A stretch of 64,000 bases of DNA from Doryteuthis pealeii (GCA_023376005.1 CM042145.1:101954591-102018590); one strand, 5' to 3'; numbered from the stretch's first letter, positions 9,848 through 19,633 are shown. Numbers and translations are program-made. Notes: generated by a model from the sequence alone, not told the origin.

Positions 9848-11120
9848 CGGTCAAGTCACACTGAAAGCACCGGTTCCCTCTAGATCACTGAAGTTAAGAA
9901 ACGATTAGCCTGTTCAATAGTAAATTGGGTGACCACTTAAGCAACGGTAGGTACTGTAAGCAACCTGAGTTCTTTTTTTACCAAAATAACTTAAATGACT
10001 CAAAAAGGGTTGATATACTGTAAACCAACCAACCAACCAACCAACCAACCAATTTAGTTAAGCAACGATAAGCCTGTTCAATAGTAAATTGGGTGACCAC
10101 TTAAGCAATAGTAGGTACTGTAAGCAACCCGAGTTCTTTTTTTACCAAAATAACTTAAATGACTCAAAAAGGGTTGATATACTGTAAACCAACCAACCAA
10201 CCAATTTAGTTAAGCAACGATAAGCCTGTTCAATAGTAAATTAGGTGACCACTTAAGCAACGGTAGGTACTGTAAGCAACCTGAGTTCTTTTTTTACCAA
10301 AATAACTTAAATGACTCAAAAGGGTTGATATACTGTAAACCAACCAACCAACCAATTTAGTTAAGCAACGATAAGCCTGTTCAATAGTAAATTGGGTGAC
10401 CACTTAAGCAACACTAGGTACTGTAAGCAACCTGAGTTCTTTTTTTACCAAAATAACTTAAATGACTCAAAAAGGGTTGATATACTGTAAACCAACCAAC
10501 CAACCAATTTAGTTAAGCAACGATAAGCCTGTTCAATAGTAAATTAGGTGACCACTTAAGCAACGGTAGGTACTGTAAGCAACCTGAGTTCTTTTTTTAC
10601 CAAAATAACTTAAATGACTCAAAAAGGGTTGATATACTGTAAACCAACCAACCAACCAATTTAGTTAAGCAACGATAAGCCTGTTCAATAGTAAATTGGG
10701 TGACCACTTAAGCAACACTAGTTACTGTAAGCAACCTGAGTTCTTTTTTTACCAAAATAACTTAAATGACTCAAAAAGGGTTGATATACTGTAAACCAAC
10801 CAACCAACCAATTTAGTTAAGCAACGATAAGTCTGTTCAATAGTAAATTGGGTGACCACTTAAGCAACACTAGGTACTGTAAGCAACCTGAGTTCTTTTT
10901 TTACCAAAATAACTTAAATGACTCAAAAAGGGTTGATATACTGTAAACCAACCAACCAACCAATTTAGTTAAGCAACGATAAGCCTGTTCAATAGTAAAT
11001 TGGGTGACCACTTAAGCAACGGTAGGTACTGTAAGCAACCTGAGTTCTTTGTTCATCAAAATGACTTGATTCGGCATTAAATGACACAGAAAGGGTAGAT
11101 ATGCCGTAAAACTAAACAAA
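9848..11120 (+). repeat. 5S-derived SINE expanded into a 152-bp satellite
   Basis: The copy begins with a full 5S-like head (GTCAAGTCACACTGAAAGCAC). From 9892 its 3' part repeats: AATTTAG boundaries lie at 10051, 10203, 10354, 10506, 10658, 10810 and 10962, a period of 151-152 bp, for eight units in all. Each unit is the 5S 3' half, a TTCTTTTTTTACC body, the SINE tail and (CCAA)n. Only the last unit keeps a family-like tail ending (CGGCATTAAATGACAC ... GCCGTAAAAC). Paired variants (TTAGG with CGGTAGG; TTGGG with CACTAG) alternate through units 3-6, suggesting a two-unit higher-order repeat. Confidence 0.85.
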
Positions 11121-11617
11121 GAAAAAAGAATGTAAATCATAGACAATTAAATTATTAGTGCAACTAGCAAATATATGCACCCTCCGGGTGCAAGTATTGA
11201 AGTTTTGATGTAATAAAATATTACATTAAATTAGAAAGGCTGATGAGACTAAATAAGCATCCAAATAAAAAGATTTGAAACAGGGGAAGGGGGGGTATAA
11301 TTGAAAAATAGAACAACTCAAACTTACTCTTCCATCACTCCTGTCTTTCATTGCTAAATTTTCCTAATTTAATTATTTAGTTAAAATAGGAAGTAAGAAT
11401 AAAATTTCAGTTATTTTTTATTTTTTTACCCCCAAGATTTTTGCTCATATTCATTAAGATAAAACCAAACAGAAATCAATAATACTAAGTACATATTTAT
11501 CAAAATCAAATTTTTAATATCAATATGCAAATTAGCCTTCCCATTCACACTGTAAACCTCTATTATATTGTATATATAAATACAATTGCATGTTATTAGT
11601 ATGTAGATATGGTCAAC

Positions 11618-12142
11618 GCCGGGGGTCCAGTGGCTTCGGCCCTGGATCTTTACAGGTTAATAGGGTTGATCCCGGGGGCTATCTCCCAGACAATACCTGC
11701 TCACTTGATTTAAAGGGCAGGGCTGGGTTTATTGCCCAGCGCCTTGAGGGGAATGCCGACGGTATTGATGCAATTTTTTTCCACCTGCTACCTATGAGTC
11801 TCGGCTTGTGGGTGGTCCCACGAACCAAAGCTCATGGGTGGCGGGTGCAAAAAATGCGTTGATCCTGTCGGCATTCCACCTCAGGAGGCGGGGGGGGGCT
11901 CAGGCACTGGACAATAAACCCAGTCCTGCCCCTTTAAATCAAGGGGTTATCCCCCAGGCAACACCTGCCCCTTTGATTTAAAGGGGCAGGACTGGGTTTA
12001 TTGCCCAGTGCCTGAGCCCCCCCCCCCTTGAGGGGGAATGCCAACAGGATCAACGCATTTTTTGCACCCACCACCCATGAGCTTTGGTTCGTGGGTGGTC
12101 CCTTGTGCCTAACCTGTACATGTGGGGTACGTTGTAAATATC
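11618..12142. mobile_element. GC-rich repeat, partly inverted, inside Helitron H2
   Basis: Flanked by a 21-bp direct repeat (TAGTATGTAGA, one mismatch, then ATGGTCAAC) at 11597-11617 and 12143-12163. Other Helitron copies have this sequence once, so it is a target duplication. Inside, 11640-11820 is a forward unit, and about 11820-11950 is the reverse complement of 11945-12105, giving a hairpin with almost no loop. A simple forward copy lies at 48465-48715. GC content is far above the surroundings. The class is unknown. Confidence 0.7.
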
Positions 12143-12171
12143 TAGTATGTAGACATGGTCAACAGTATTAC

Positions 12172-12313
12172 ATTGTCCCATCTATGGGTTAAAATAGAAA
12201 AACATGAGTTGATAAAAAAAATTGTATTATCCATTAAGAATTGATTTATTTCAAAACTTTATCGGCATTAAATAACCCACTGAGGTTGATATGCCGTCAA
12301 ACAAAAAAAAAAA
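12172..12313 (+). repeat. 5'-truncated SINE-C inside Helitron H2
   Basis: Carries CCCATCTATGGGTTAAAATAG, then the tail CGGCATTAAATAACCCA ... GATATGCCGTCAAAC and an A-run. ACAGTATTAC flanks it on both sides (12162-12171, 12314-12323). A truncated 5' end, A-rich 3' end and target duplication are as expected for LINE-mobilised retroposition. Confidence 0.8.
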
Positions 12314-12463
12314 ACAGTATTACTAATGTAAAACAATTGTATTAATAATTCAGGTTTAAATAAATATAAAATCCTGGAGAATGTGATGTAAGTGAATTAT
12401 GACTTGAATAGTAATATATTTTCGGTTACAGACAGACAAGCACACAATCTCCATTATAATAAG

Positions 12464-12962
12464 TCGACGGGGCGGCCTAAAGTCGGTATCAGCCAGTCAG
12501 CGAGGGAGTCTATCCCCTTTTCAATAGCGCTAGACCAAAGAGATTGTTTTAGCATCTGAGGTGGAGCGCCACACCTACCATCAGCTCCTTACTTTACCGC
12601 ACAGATCCCTGTACTACTCATACGCTGAGTTGGCGAGGAGCGGTATCGAACTAGAAACCATGTGGTTTCTAGCCGAATGCTCTACCAACTGAGCTAACCC
12701 GGCCCTAGTCAATGGGCCGGGTTAGCTCAGTCGGTAGAGCGTTCGGCTAGAAACCACAAAGTTCCTAGTTCGATACCGGTCCTCACCAACTCAGCGTATG
12801 AGTAGCACAGGGACCTGTGCGGTAAAGTAAGGAGCTGATGGTAGGTGTGGCGCTCCACCTCAGATGCCAAAAAACAATCTCCTTGGTCTAGCGCTAGTGA
12901 AAAGGGGATAGACTCCCTCGCTGATTGGCTGATACCGACTTTAGGCCGCCCCGTCAACTTTA
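12464..12962. mobile_element. Head-to-head SINE-A dimer inside Helitron H2
   Basis: A minus copy (12464-12705) and a plus copy (12714-12962) of the tRNA-headed SINE-A face each other across an 8-bp spacer. The head has A box TAGCTCAGTCGG and B box AGTTCGATACC. The whole 499-bp palindrome is bounded by one 13-bp target duplication, CCATTATAATAAG (12451-12463 and 12963-12975), which the other Helitron copies have once. Two independent insertions should have left a second duplication at the centre. Confidence 0.8.
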
Positions 12963-13164
12963 CCATTATAATAAGATATACTTAAAAATCAGAGAATAAA
13001 GCAATTTCCAGTCCAGTTTCCAATTGGTTGATGATTTTATAGAGTCTGCATTCATGCGTAATGTCATGTTTTGAACATCTGAATACTCAATGTAACAAAA
13101 GTAACCATGGAATGTTAATTAAAAAACCTTTTCACTCTTTCCTGAATAGAAGCATCAATATCAT

Positions 13165-13400
13165 CATGGATTGTTGTTACTAAGGGAACCAAACAGATTC
13201 ATGGGTGGCCCAGTAGATATTGAAAATGGGCTCACCCTGTTGGCTGGGGCTGTAGAATACACAGACTGCACTTCTGTAGATGGGGTAACCACCCCAATGG
13301 GGTCACCTGTTGGCGGTGGGTGGCGACGTCTGATGCTTAAGGACAGAATCCTGGTGGCTGAGTAGTCTATGATTTGCAACATTCCATGGAGGAACTTTTA
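13165..13400 (+). repeat. Repeat G copy
   Basis: GGGCTGTAGAATACACAGAC, then CACCCCAATGGGG, then GATGCTTAAGGACAGAATCC recur at 54440-54680, and in reverse at 41110-41400. It is GC-richer than its surroundings and of unknown class. The open frames on both strands are not conserved as protein between copies. Confidence 0.6.
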
Positions 13401-13682
13401 AAGTAGTTTTTTGACTAATGAGAAGAGAACTAATGAGTAGAATACTGTTAATTGTTATTCTGTGTTACTTTCACCCTTAGCCAGGATTGAACCTGCAGTC
13501 TGGAAATGACTGTTACAGATTGTTAACTATTGGACAGTGGAACAGATAAACACCTCCTCAGCTTAATGGACTCTTCCTGGCAGCAGTGGCAGTAATTATT
13601 AAGCTGTTATAGTGGGTTCATTGGAGAACTAGTAACTTCATGGCTAGGCTTGGCCAGTCAAACCAATTGTTGACTGTCTAAC

Positions 13683-13919
13683 TTCAATACCCTTTAGTTT
13701 GAATTCAGTTTTTCCTCCTCCTAGACCAGTTGCCATACCAAGGTTAAAGAGCCTAGTCTGCCCTACTATTTACCCATAGCTGGTGGGAGAATAGTTGGAT
13801 TTGTACCTTTCCCAAGGGTATTAGCGCTATATGAAATGCAAATAGCTACATCCAGGATTTGAACTCATCTCGTCATATCCATTTCTTACAACTGTAACCA
13901 TTACACCATGCACCTCCAA
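13683..13919 (-). repeat. SINE-B, tRNA-like head
   Basis: Minus strand: head with B-box-like GAGTTCAAATCCTGG, body CATTTCATATAGCGCTAATA, CCCATAGCTGG-type block and CTCTTTAACCTTGG. The outer tail is truncated. There are nine or more copies in the window; 35030-35312 is a near-complete reference. Confidence 0.7.
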
Positions 13920-13928
13920 CAATAGCCT

Positions 13929-14343
13929 TGTAGGGATTATCTTCCCGTTGAGTTGTCTGCCCATTTAGTTTGCTGGTGCCCGCTAGGGGCTATAGTATTT
14001 AAGCGCCGGGTTCAAACCCTTCTGTCTCTTTTCCTGTTCCAGTAACCACGAGACACATGGGGTAGATTTTGGTCTACCCCTTCTCGTTGGGGCTTCGCCC
14101 CCCCCCCTTACATTACTGTAAGTGAATTATACAGCATGGACTATTCTTAGTCTCATGTCTGTACTTTTTGTATATCTTGTACCATTCATGAATGTGCATT
14201 TATCTTTCTACATGTAACTTTGTTTTACCTATGTATTATGTATCTTGTTATATCCATGTGCTGTATATGTATTAAATGTTTTGTCTGTCAACCTTCGTCG
14301 GAGTCCTGTATTCAAGTACATATAACTTTGAACCTTTCTTACA
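13929..14343 (+). mobile_element. Solo LTR of family LTR-A, TSD GCCT
   Basis: 415 bp beginning TGTAGGG and ending TTCTTACA (TG...CA), flanked by GCCT on both sides (13925-13928, 14344-14347). It contains a TATTTAAG TATA-like site near 13997 and an ATTAAA polyadenylation signal near 14272. 52688-53107 aligns end to end, and 46202-46660 is a longer relative. Four-base target duplications suit Ty3/gypsy-type integrases. There is no internal region, so it arose by LTR-LTR recombination. Confidence 0.85.
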
Positions 14344-14639
14344 GCCTTATTATGTCAGTGACTCTTGCCTTAATTCCTAACAACTGACAATCCTTTTTTC
14401 TTTATTTTTTACTAGAAGTGGTTACACAACATCACCCGAGTAGAGGGGCACGACAAAAAAAAAACCCTGGTGTATTGATTTGTTTTCTTTTGAGATTTAC
14501 AAATGCTGGACATTTTTGAGTAGAATTTCAATGCTGTTTCTATGTATATTTCAATTTTTAAATATCTTCAAATATAAACCAATGTTCATAAGTTTTGCAC
14601 AAAAAGCAAGAACCGGACATATTTAATGTGTATTTATAT

Positions 14640-14730
14640 TTATTTTGTCATTGTTTTATTTTCGTAGTTTCATCTGCACAGCAAAAGTTGTGTATTAGTA
14701 TAATGAATACTGATACCAAAAACTAAGTCT
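14640..14730. repeat. Fragment of a palindromic MITE
   Basis: GCAAAAGTTGTGT, then TAGTATAATGAATACTGAT and ACCAAAAACTAAGTCTT match the interior of 50554-50684. A detached end (AAAATCGACCTACCCTAGTG) lies at 15318-15338, so later insertions have probably split the element. Confidence 0.45.
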
Positions 14731-14865
14731 TGCACCATTGTTTGAGGAAATAGCATCAATTATCGTCTGTTAGAATGCACCAAAAATCCTTGTTTTCACA
14801 ATATTTATCCAAGAAATTGGTTAGAAAATTTAGCAATTTCAATTGTTAAAACAGAAAAGACCTGG

Positions 14866-15003
14866 AGTGGTAGTACCTGTTAGGGTCCCATCTATGGGTT
14901 AAATAGAAAAAAAGAGTTTAAAAAAGTGTTTTAAAAAAAAAAGTCTTCGGCATAAAATAACCCAACAAGGGTTGACATACCATAAAATCCAAGCAACCAA
15001 CCA
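14866..15003 (+). repeat. SINE-C copy
   Basis: GGAGTGGTAGTACCTGTTAG, CCCATCTATGGGTTAAATAG, a poly-A-like stretch, then CGGCATAAAATAACCCAAC and GTTGACATACCATAAAATCC. The 5' part is missing. Confidence 0.75.
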
Positions 15004-15339
15004 ATTGTTCAAATAGTTATGACAAGTAATGTAGATGTGTATATATATATACACTGCTGGAAAACCAAGGATGAAATCATTTTAAACGAAATGAATAAAA
15101 TATTAGAACTAGAATTCAAATTGAAAATATACTCCCATCACCACCGACACATCCGATATGCTGATTTTTACCTAATAAGTAAGCAGTAACACTGAAAACA
15201 TTTTAAAAGATTGAGATCTATTTCCTCAAATGAGGGCAAAGTTTTGAAGAAAAATATTTTGTGTGGTAATTCTTTATGCTAATTTGCAACTTTCACCACA
15301 TGGGAGACATTACAGTTTCAAAATCGACCTACCCTAGTG

Positions 15340-15537
15340 TGAAGTGATTACTCCTCTATCGCCATTACTCCCAGGTTCATTCTGACCTGGAGTGGTAGTA
15401 CCTGTTAGGGTCCCATCTATGGGTTAAATAGGAAAAAAAAGTGTTTAAAAAAAATTGAGTTTTTTAAAAAAAAATCTTCGGCATAATATAACTCAACAAG
15501 AGTTGACATACCATAAAATCCAACCAACCAAGATGAT
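15340..15537 (+). repeat. SINE-C copy
   Basis: As the previous copy, but with more of the 5' body (ATTACTCCCAGGTTCATTCT). It ends in (CCAA)n. Confidence 0.75.
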
Positions 15538-15584
15538 TGTTCAAATAGTTATGACAAGTAATGTAGATATATATTACACTGCTG

Positions 15585-15775
15585 GAAAATCAAGGATGAA
15601 TTCATAAGAGACATTCTCTCGTGGACACCTACACATGGACACACCAGTTTAGGCTGACTAGCAAAAACTGACATCAATCAGCTCTGTGCCATGTGCAAAA
15701 AAAACTGCCAGAGGCAATAACCAATAGGGATGGGTGGCAAGAGGGAAAGTTATGGGAATTTTGCTGTCAGCATGA
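15585..15775 (+). pseudogene. Non-LTR retrotransposon ORF2 C-terminal fragment
   Basis: Plus-frame translation gives RDILSWTPTHGHTSLG, a stop, LAKTDINQLC and, after a frameshift, a GW-containing end. This is the familiar LINE tail after the reverse transcriptase: WTP.HG..S.GRP.KT followed by QLC.DTGC. It holds stops and frameshifts, so it is dead. The same clade appears at 27093-27312 and 43345-43625. Confidence 0.65.
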
Positions 15776-15814
15776 CATGATGATATATATATGTATATAT
15801 ATATATAGTATGAA

Positions 15815-16230
15815 CAAAAAGTAATAAGACAATCAGGAATATTTCTTGTATGTTGTTTATTCTCAACTAGTTCCGACCTTAGGTCATCGTCAGGAGAAAA
15901 TTTCTTATTTGAAGAAATTGTTTATAGATTATTAGAAAGGGAGCATTATAAAAGAACTATAAAAGTTGAAGTGCTTTTGAGGGTTTGACATGCTATTAAA
16001 ATCCGGGTAGACGAGTGTGTTAGTAGTAGCATGTCCATTTGTTACGTGAAGAACCTCTATGAGGTGGGTTATTTTTTTAATGCTCTTATATATGTGAGGG
16101 AGGGTTCATGGGAGTTGTGTGTATGACTATATGTGTATACATATAAATTTATGTGTGTGTTTACATATATGTGTGTGAGTGTGTGTATGTATCACGGTAC
16201 TGTGCGCATGACTTCTAGATTTTTTATTTG
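15815..16230 (-). mobile_element. Possible Penelope-like element end
   Basis: The minus strand reads through a hammerhead-like motif into an AATAAACAAC region. The plus-strand flank to 16230 has no other identity. The call rests on the association of such motifs with Penelope-like elements. No reverse transcriptase or GIY-YIG domain was seen. Confidence 0.35.
15860..15898 (-). ncRNA. Hammerhead-ribozyme-like motif
   Basis: Minus strand: TTCTC (stem I), CTGACGA, one extra T, GACC-TAA-GGTC (stem II), GGAA, C-TA-G (minimal stem III), TT, GAGAA (stem I). Stem I pairs perfectly over five bases, stem II over four. The second box is GGAA instead of GAAA, which would probably impair cleavage. The CTAG palindrome could let two copies share stem III. 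Confidence 0.5.
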
Positions 16231-16247
16231 GTCAAGAGTGGCTTATA

Positions 16248-16283
<36 letters not shown>

Positions 16284-16415
16284 ATGGTTGGCACTATCAC
16301 ACTTGAAGAAGCAGTAGTAATCCAACATACAGAAATTATTAGGAGAGTGTTCAATATCTGTGCAGACTCATTTCCATATAAATAAATATATACTAAAAAT
16401 ATTTATCATTTATTC

Positions 16416-16469
<54 letters not shown>

Positions 16470-16574
16470 ATACACAACATTTTAATAATTCAAACATATT
16501 AATCGCAACTATCAGTTTGATATTTTCTCAATCATTAGACAATAATTAGACAATAAAGAAATCTTTGAAATTCT

Positions 16575-16795
16575 ATGGTATACAAATAGCTCTACCTTGG
16601 ATATTGAGCACTGTTTGCATTTAAAAAATCTAGTATACAAATAGATCTACCTTGGATATTGAACACTGTTTGCATTTAAAAAACCTAGTATACAAATAGA
16701 TCTACCTTGGATATTGAGCACTGTTTGCATTTAAAAAATCTAGTATACAAATAGATCTACCTTGTATATTGAACGTTCATTTTCCAGCAAAGAAT
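16575..16795. repeat. 55-bp tandem repeat, about four units
   Basis: TATACAAATAG starts at 16579, 16634, 16689 and 16744. Units carry CTACCTTGGATATTGA(G/A)CACTG and TTGCATTTAAAAAATCTAG. Confidence 0.85.
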
Positions 16796-16892
16796 CATCT
16801 TTTATCTCTACTTTATTTGATCTTTCGTTTCATATTTAGAAAAGAATTGAATGTAAACTAGAAAAGGTACAAAATTATTTACCTATTACTGT

Positions 16893-16900
<8 letters not shown>

Positions 16901-16940
<40 letters not shown>
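16901..16940. repeat. (TA)n microsatellite
   Basis: Pure TA tract directly before the foldback at 16945. Confidence 0.9.
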
Positions 16941-16944
<4 letters not shown>

Positions 16945-17230
16945 TTTTGGGAGAACATGTGCTTAATTGAAGTCATACCTAATTTCTAAAAATTTTAATT
17001 AGTTGATAATTAATGAATTAGGTGGGCATATATGTTCAAATGTAAGGCTAAACAAATCAAGAAAAAGATTGTTTGGCCTTACATTTGAACATATATGCCC
17101 GCCTAATTCATTAATTATCAACTAATTAAAATTTCAAAAATTAGGTATGACTTTAATTAAGCACATTTTCTCCCAAAATTGTCAGCTAAGGCCATATCAA
17201 AAACACATTGTTTGTTTGTTTACTTCTCAT
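16945..17230. mobile_element. Foldback element with TA-repeat borders, copy 1
   Basis: Arms 16945-17043 and 17075-17174 are close reverse complements: GAAGTCATACCTAATT with its complement, GGCATATATGTTCAAATGTA with its complement. An asymmetric right end follows (GTCAGCTAAGGCCATATC, then TTTGTTTGTTTACTT), and (TA)n flanks both sides. 36578-36830 has the same layout. Confidence 0.7.
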
Positions 17231-17499
17231 ATATATATATATATTATTATTATTATTATTTATTAGCTCTACTTTTTGTATTGAGCACTTTAGTATATTT
17301 AACTTAGGCAACTCTTACAGCATTTTTTCTTTTGGCCATTTTTATAGTACCATCTGATTTTTTTCAGGAGGTGCAGATGATTTGGTCTTTTCTTTTATTA
17401 TATTTTTTCTCCAAGCAAAAGTTTGTATTGTGTAATTGCAAATTATAAAGCCAGGAGTTTTTTTATACTGTCGGAGTTTCGAAATATATATATATATAT

Positions 17500-17645
17500 A
17501 TATATTTTATTTTACATTTGCGACATGTGTTTCAGATTTTCTGATATCTTCTTCAGGCATTAATTAACCATATTTTGCCTGGACAGAATATGGTTAATTA
17601 ACACCTGAAGAAGATATCAGAAGAAATTTTACAAATGTAAAATAA
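17500..17645. mobile_element. Palindromic element with hammerhead-like core
   Basis: Arms 17510-17570 and 17590-17645 mirror each other. The minus strand of the left arm reads TGC, CTGAAGA, AGAT...ATCT, GAAAC, ACATG, TC, GCA. Here stem II follows the CTGAAGA box with no extra base, the cleavage triplet would be GTC, and stem I would be TGC/GCA. The right arm keeps CTGAAGAAGATATC but has lost the GAAAC box. Confidence 0.5.
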
Positions 17646-17744
17646 GAATAATTTAAAAAATAAGAATAAAAATATAATCTATTTTGCGGACATTCTTTTT
17701 TATAAAATATTTAATTTTCTCCCATTGGACCCATAATAACACTT

Positions 17745-17747
<3 letters not shown>

Positions 17748-17797
<50 letters not shown>
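17748..17797. repeat. (GA)n microsatellite
   Basis: About 24 uninterrupted GA units. Confidence 0.95.
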
Positions 17798-17798
<1 letters not shown>

Positions 17799-18366
17799 TG
17801 AAATAAGAATAGTTAATTATTATTAACTCTACTTATATGAATTCTATAAATAGGAAGTGGTTTGATATTGAGCTTAAGCTTAATGCTTGTCTTTGGCGGT
17901 CTGTAAGAGATTAAAGCGTTAAACCCAGTTGGATATCTAAGATGTGTGTGCCTTCACAGCAATATCAGATGTTTATAAAATTATAAATTCTGGAAAACTA
18001 ACTAGCCTCATTATTGCGCAAGATTGAGTTCACTCAGCAGACAACCATTGGCCAGATGTCTTAGATACATAACGTCATCTTCTAATAAGATTATCATAAT
18101 CTAAATATTTGCTGACAAAATAAAGAAAATGGCTTCCACAGACCCTTTTTCATTTACCCTCATTTTACACACGTGAATCTGACCCCCCCCCTCTTGCTTA
18201 CACACACAGATGGAGAACTCCATTGACAAAACAGCAACCTGATCTCCAAATGAATTTGTCTTAGTTTCTTTATTATTTTATCTATCATTTTATTTCCTAC
18301 CTATTATTAATTCTGTTTTTTTTTTCTTTTTTTAATCAAATTGTTATTTAAGGATCCTTCAGTGAC

Positions 18367-18640
18367 TTGTGCTCTCTGCGGATTGTTCATCATGTGGTAT
18401 GTTTTACACTATTATTTCATCTTTTTTTTATTGTTCTATTAAAAAAGTATTTTCCTTTATTTTTTTTAATTTTTTTTTTTTTTACTGAGCTTTTCTTTAT
18501 TTTATGTATAAAATTGTTCATATTTTCATCTTTTTTTTTTTTTTTTGTTCCATCAAAAAAGTATTTTCCTTTTATTTTTTTTTTTAATTTTTTTTTTTTT
18601 TTTTTTTTTTTTACTGAGCTTTTCTCCAAAGCTTATTTTA
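18367..18640. repeat. T-rich tract with a tandem duplication
   Basis: About 120 bp (AAAAAAGTATTTTCCTT ... ACTGAGCTTTTCT) is present twice, at 18436-18495 and 18556-18630, with long T-runs between. The Phe/Leu- and Lys-rich open frames on the two strands are shadows of this composition. Confidence 0.75.
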
Positions 18641-18644
18641 TGTA

Positions 18645-19062
18645 TATATTTACCAACCGCCCCACACAAGTAGGATGTGACACAAGGTCAATTTATTAAG
18701 TGGAGTTTCACAGGTTTGAATTCATAGTTTTCCTTCTCTAAGACTGGTTACCTAGTCTATATTAACTCTTAATATCCTATACCACCTCATTCCACCCGAC
18801 CGGAAGTTGCATTCATTTTCCTAATCTACCCAAATGATAGCCTTTGTTTAAATGTTATATTGAACATATTTAGAAGTCTTTGATTTAAGGGAAATAACAG
18901 GTAACTTTAAATGAAAAGGCCATTTTTAAAATTTTTTTTATAAATCCTTATAGTAATTGGGCTCTGAACTTAGGAAATTCTCAACAGGATTTTAAGAGTT
19001 AAAGAGCCCAGTCTACTCCACTATTTACCCATAGCTGGAGAGAGAGTAGTTGGATGCATACC
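18645..19062 (-). repeat. SINE-B split by a TTAA MITE
   Basis: 18645-18775 and 18999-19062 join into one minus-strand SINE-B: ACAAGTAGGATGTGACACAA, then AGGTTTGAATTCA, then TTAAAGAGCCCAGTCTAC. The interruption falls at the TTAA of the family motif GGTTAAAGAGCCC. Confidence 0.75.
18776..18998. mobile_element. TTAA-target MITE (piggyBac-like), copy 2
   Basis: 223 bp with terminal inverted repeats CTCTTAATATCCT and AGGATTTTAAGAG, bounded by TTAA on both sides. It is the uninterrupted counterpart of 8961-9434 and shows the site (CATATTTAGAAGTCTTTG) that is split by the palindromic element in copy 1. Confidence 0.8.
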
Positions 19063-19255
19063 TTAGATAATGGACTTGGCGATACAAGTTCAAACCTGGA
19101 TGAGGCTGTTTGCATTTCACATAGCACTAATACCCTGGGGAAAAGTATGCATCCAACTACTCTGCCTCCAGCTATGGGTAAATAGTAGGGCAGACTGTGC
19201 ACTTTAACCTTGGCTAGCTGACCAGTCTAGGAGAATGAAAATTGACTTTGTGTCC
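19063..19255 (+). repeat. SINE-B, plus orientation
   Basis: TTCAAACCTGGATGAGGCTG, GCATTTCACATAGCACTAAT, CAGCTATGGGTAAATAGTAG and ACCAGTCTAGGAGAA follow the family order, with a deletion near the end. It lies head to head with the preceding minus copy. Confidence 0.7.
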
Positions 19256-19572
19256 CATCCTTCTTTTTTGGACGGGTTACATATACAGAGATGCTGATAG
19301 GTACGCATCCTGCATCCCTGTTGCACAAAAATCTAAAAGGACTCAGTAAAATTATATCCATGTGTCACAGTGTTTTCTTTTTTCTTCCCTCACCATTTCA
19401 AGCTAACTGTAAATACATTTCAATAGTTTCTTAGAAATGAATTACACAGGATAGGCTACAAGGTAGGAGTTAGGTGGCTTTAGTTGGGACCCATAAATTT
19501 TCCTGTGGACTCATTCAAAGCAAATATGTGCATCCCAGGACGCACTAAATCAAAAAGCTATCAGCATCCCTG

Positions 19573-19573
<1 letters not shown>

Positions 19574-19632
<59 letters not shown>
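19574..19632. repeat. (TA)n microsatellite
   Basis: About 29 TA units; it produces a Tyr-Ile repeat in an open frame that is not a gene. Confidence 0.95.

Positions 19633-19633
<1 letters not shown>

Larger units (their letters stand above)
11164..12976 (-). mobile_element. Non-autonomous Helitron (copy H2), three nested insertions
   Basis: On the minus strand it begins TCTTATTATAATGG (from 12976) and ends with the hairpin GCACCCGGAGGGTGC, 11 bases before CTAG (11167-11164), inserted between A and T. TC at the start, a 3' hairpin, CTRR at the end and an A/T target are the defining Helitron features. Sister copies are 41888-42470, 56594-57219 and 57358-57938. Three later insertions swell this copy from about 600 bp to 1.8 kb. 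No Rep/helicase is encoded, so it would depend on an autonomous partner. Confidence 0.8.
15786..16470. repeat. (TA)n and (TG)n microsatellite cluster
   Basis: TA tracts at 15786-15808, 16247-16260 and 16420-16450, continuing into TG tracts at 16261-16283 and 16451-16468. The intervening sequence is unremarkable apart from features listed separately. Confidence 0.85.

Noticed and set aside
12714..12785. Functional tRNA gene
   Set aside because: The A and B boxes are those of a SINE head. The sequence continues into the SINE body and recurs in many SINE copies without a proper acceptor stem.
18367..18699. 110-codon Phe-rich membrane-like protein
   Set aside because: Poly-T composition and a local duplication explain it.
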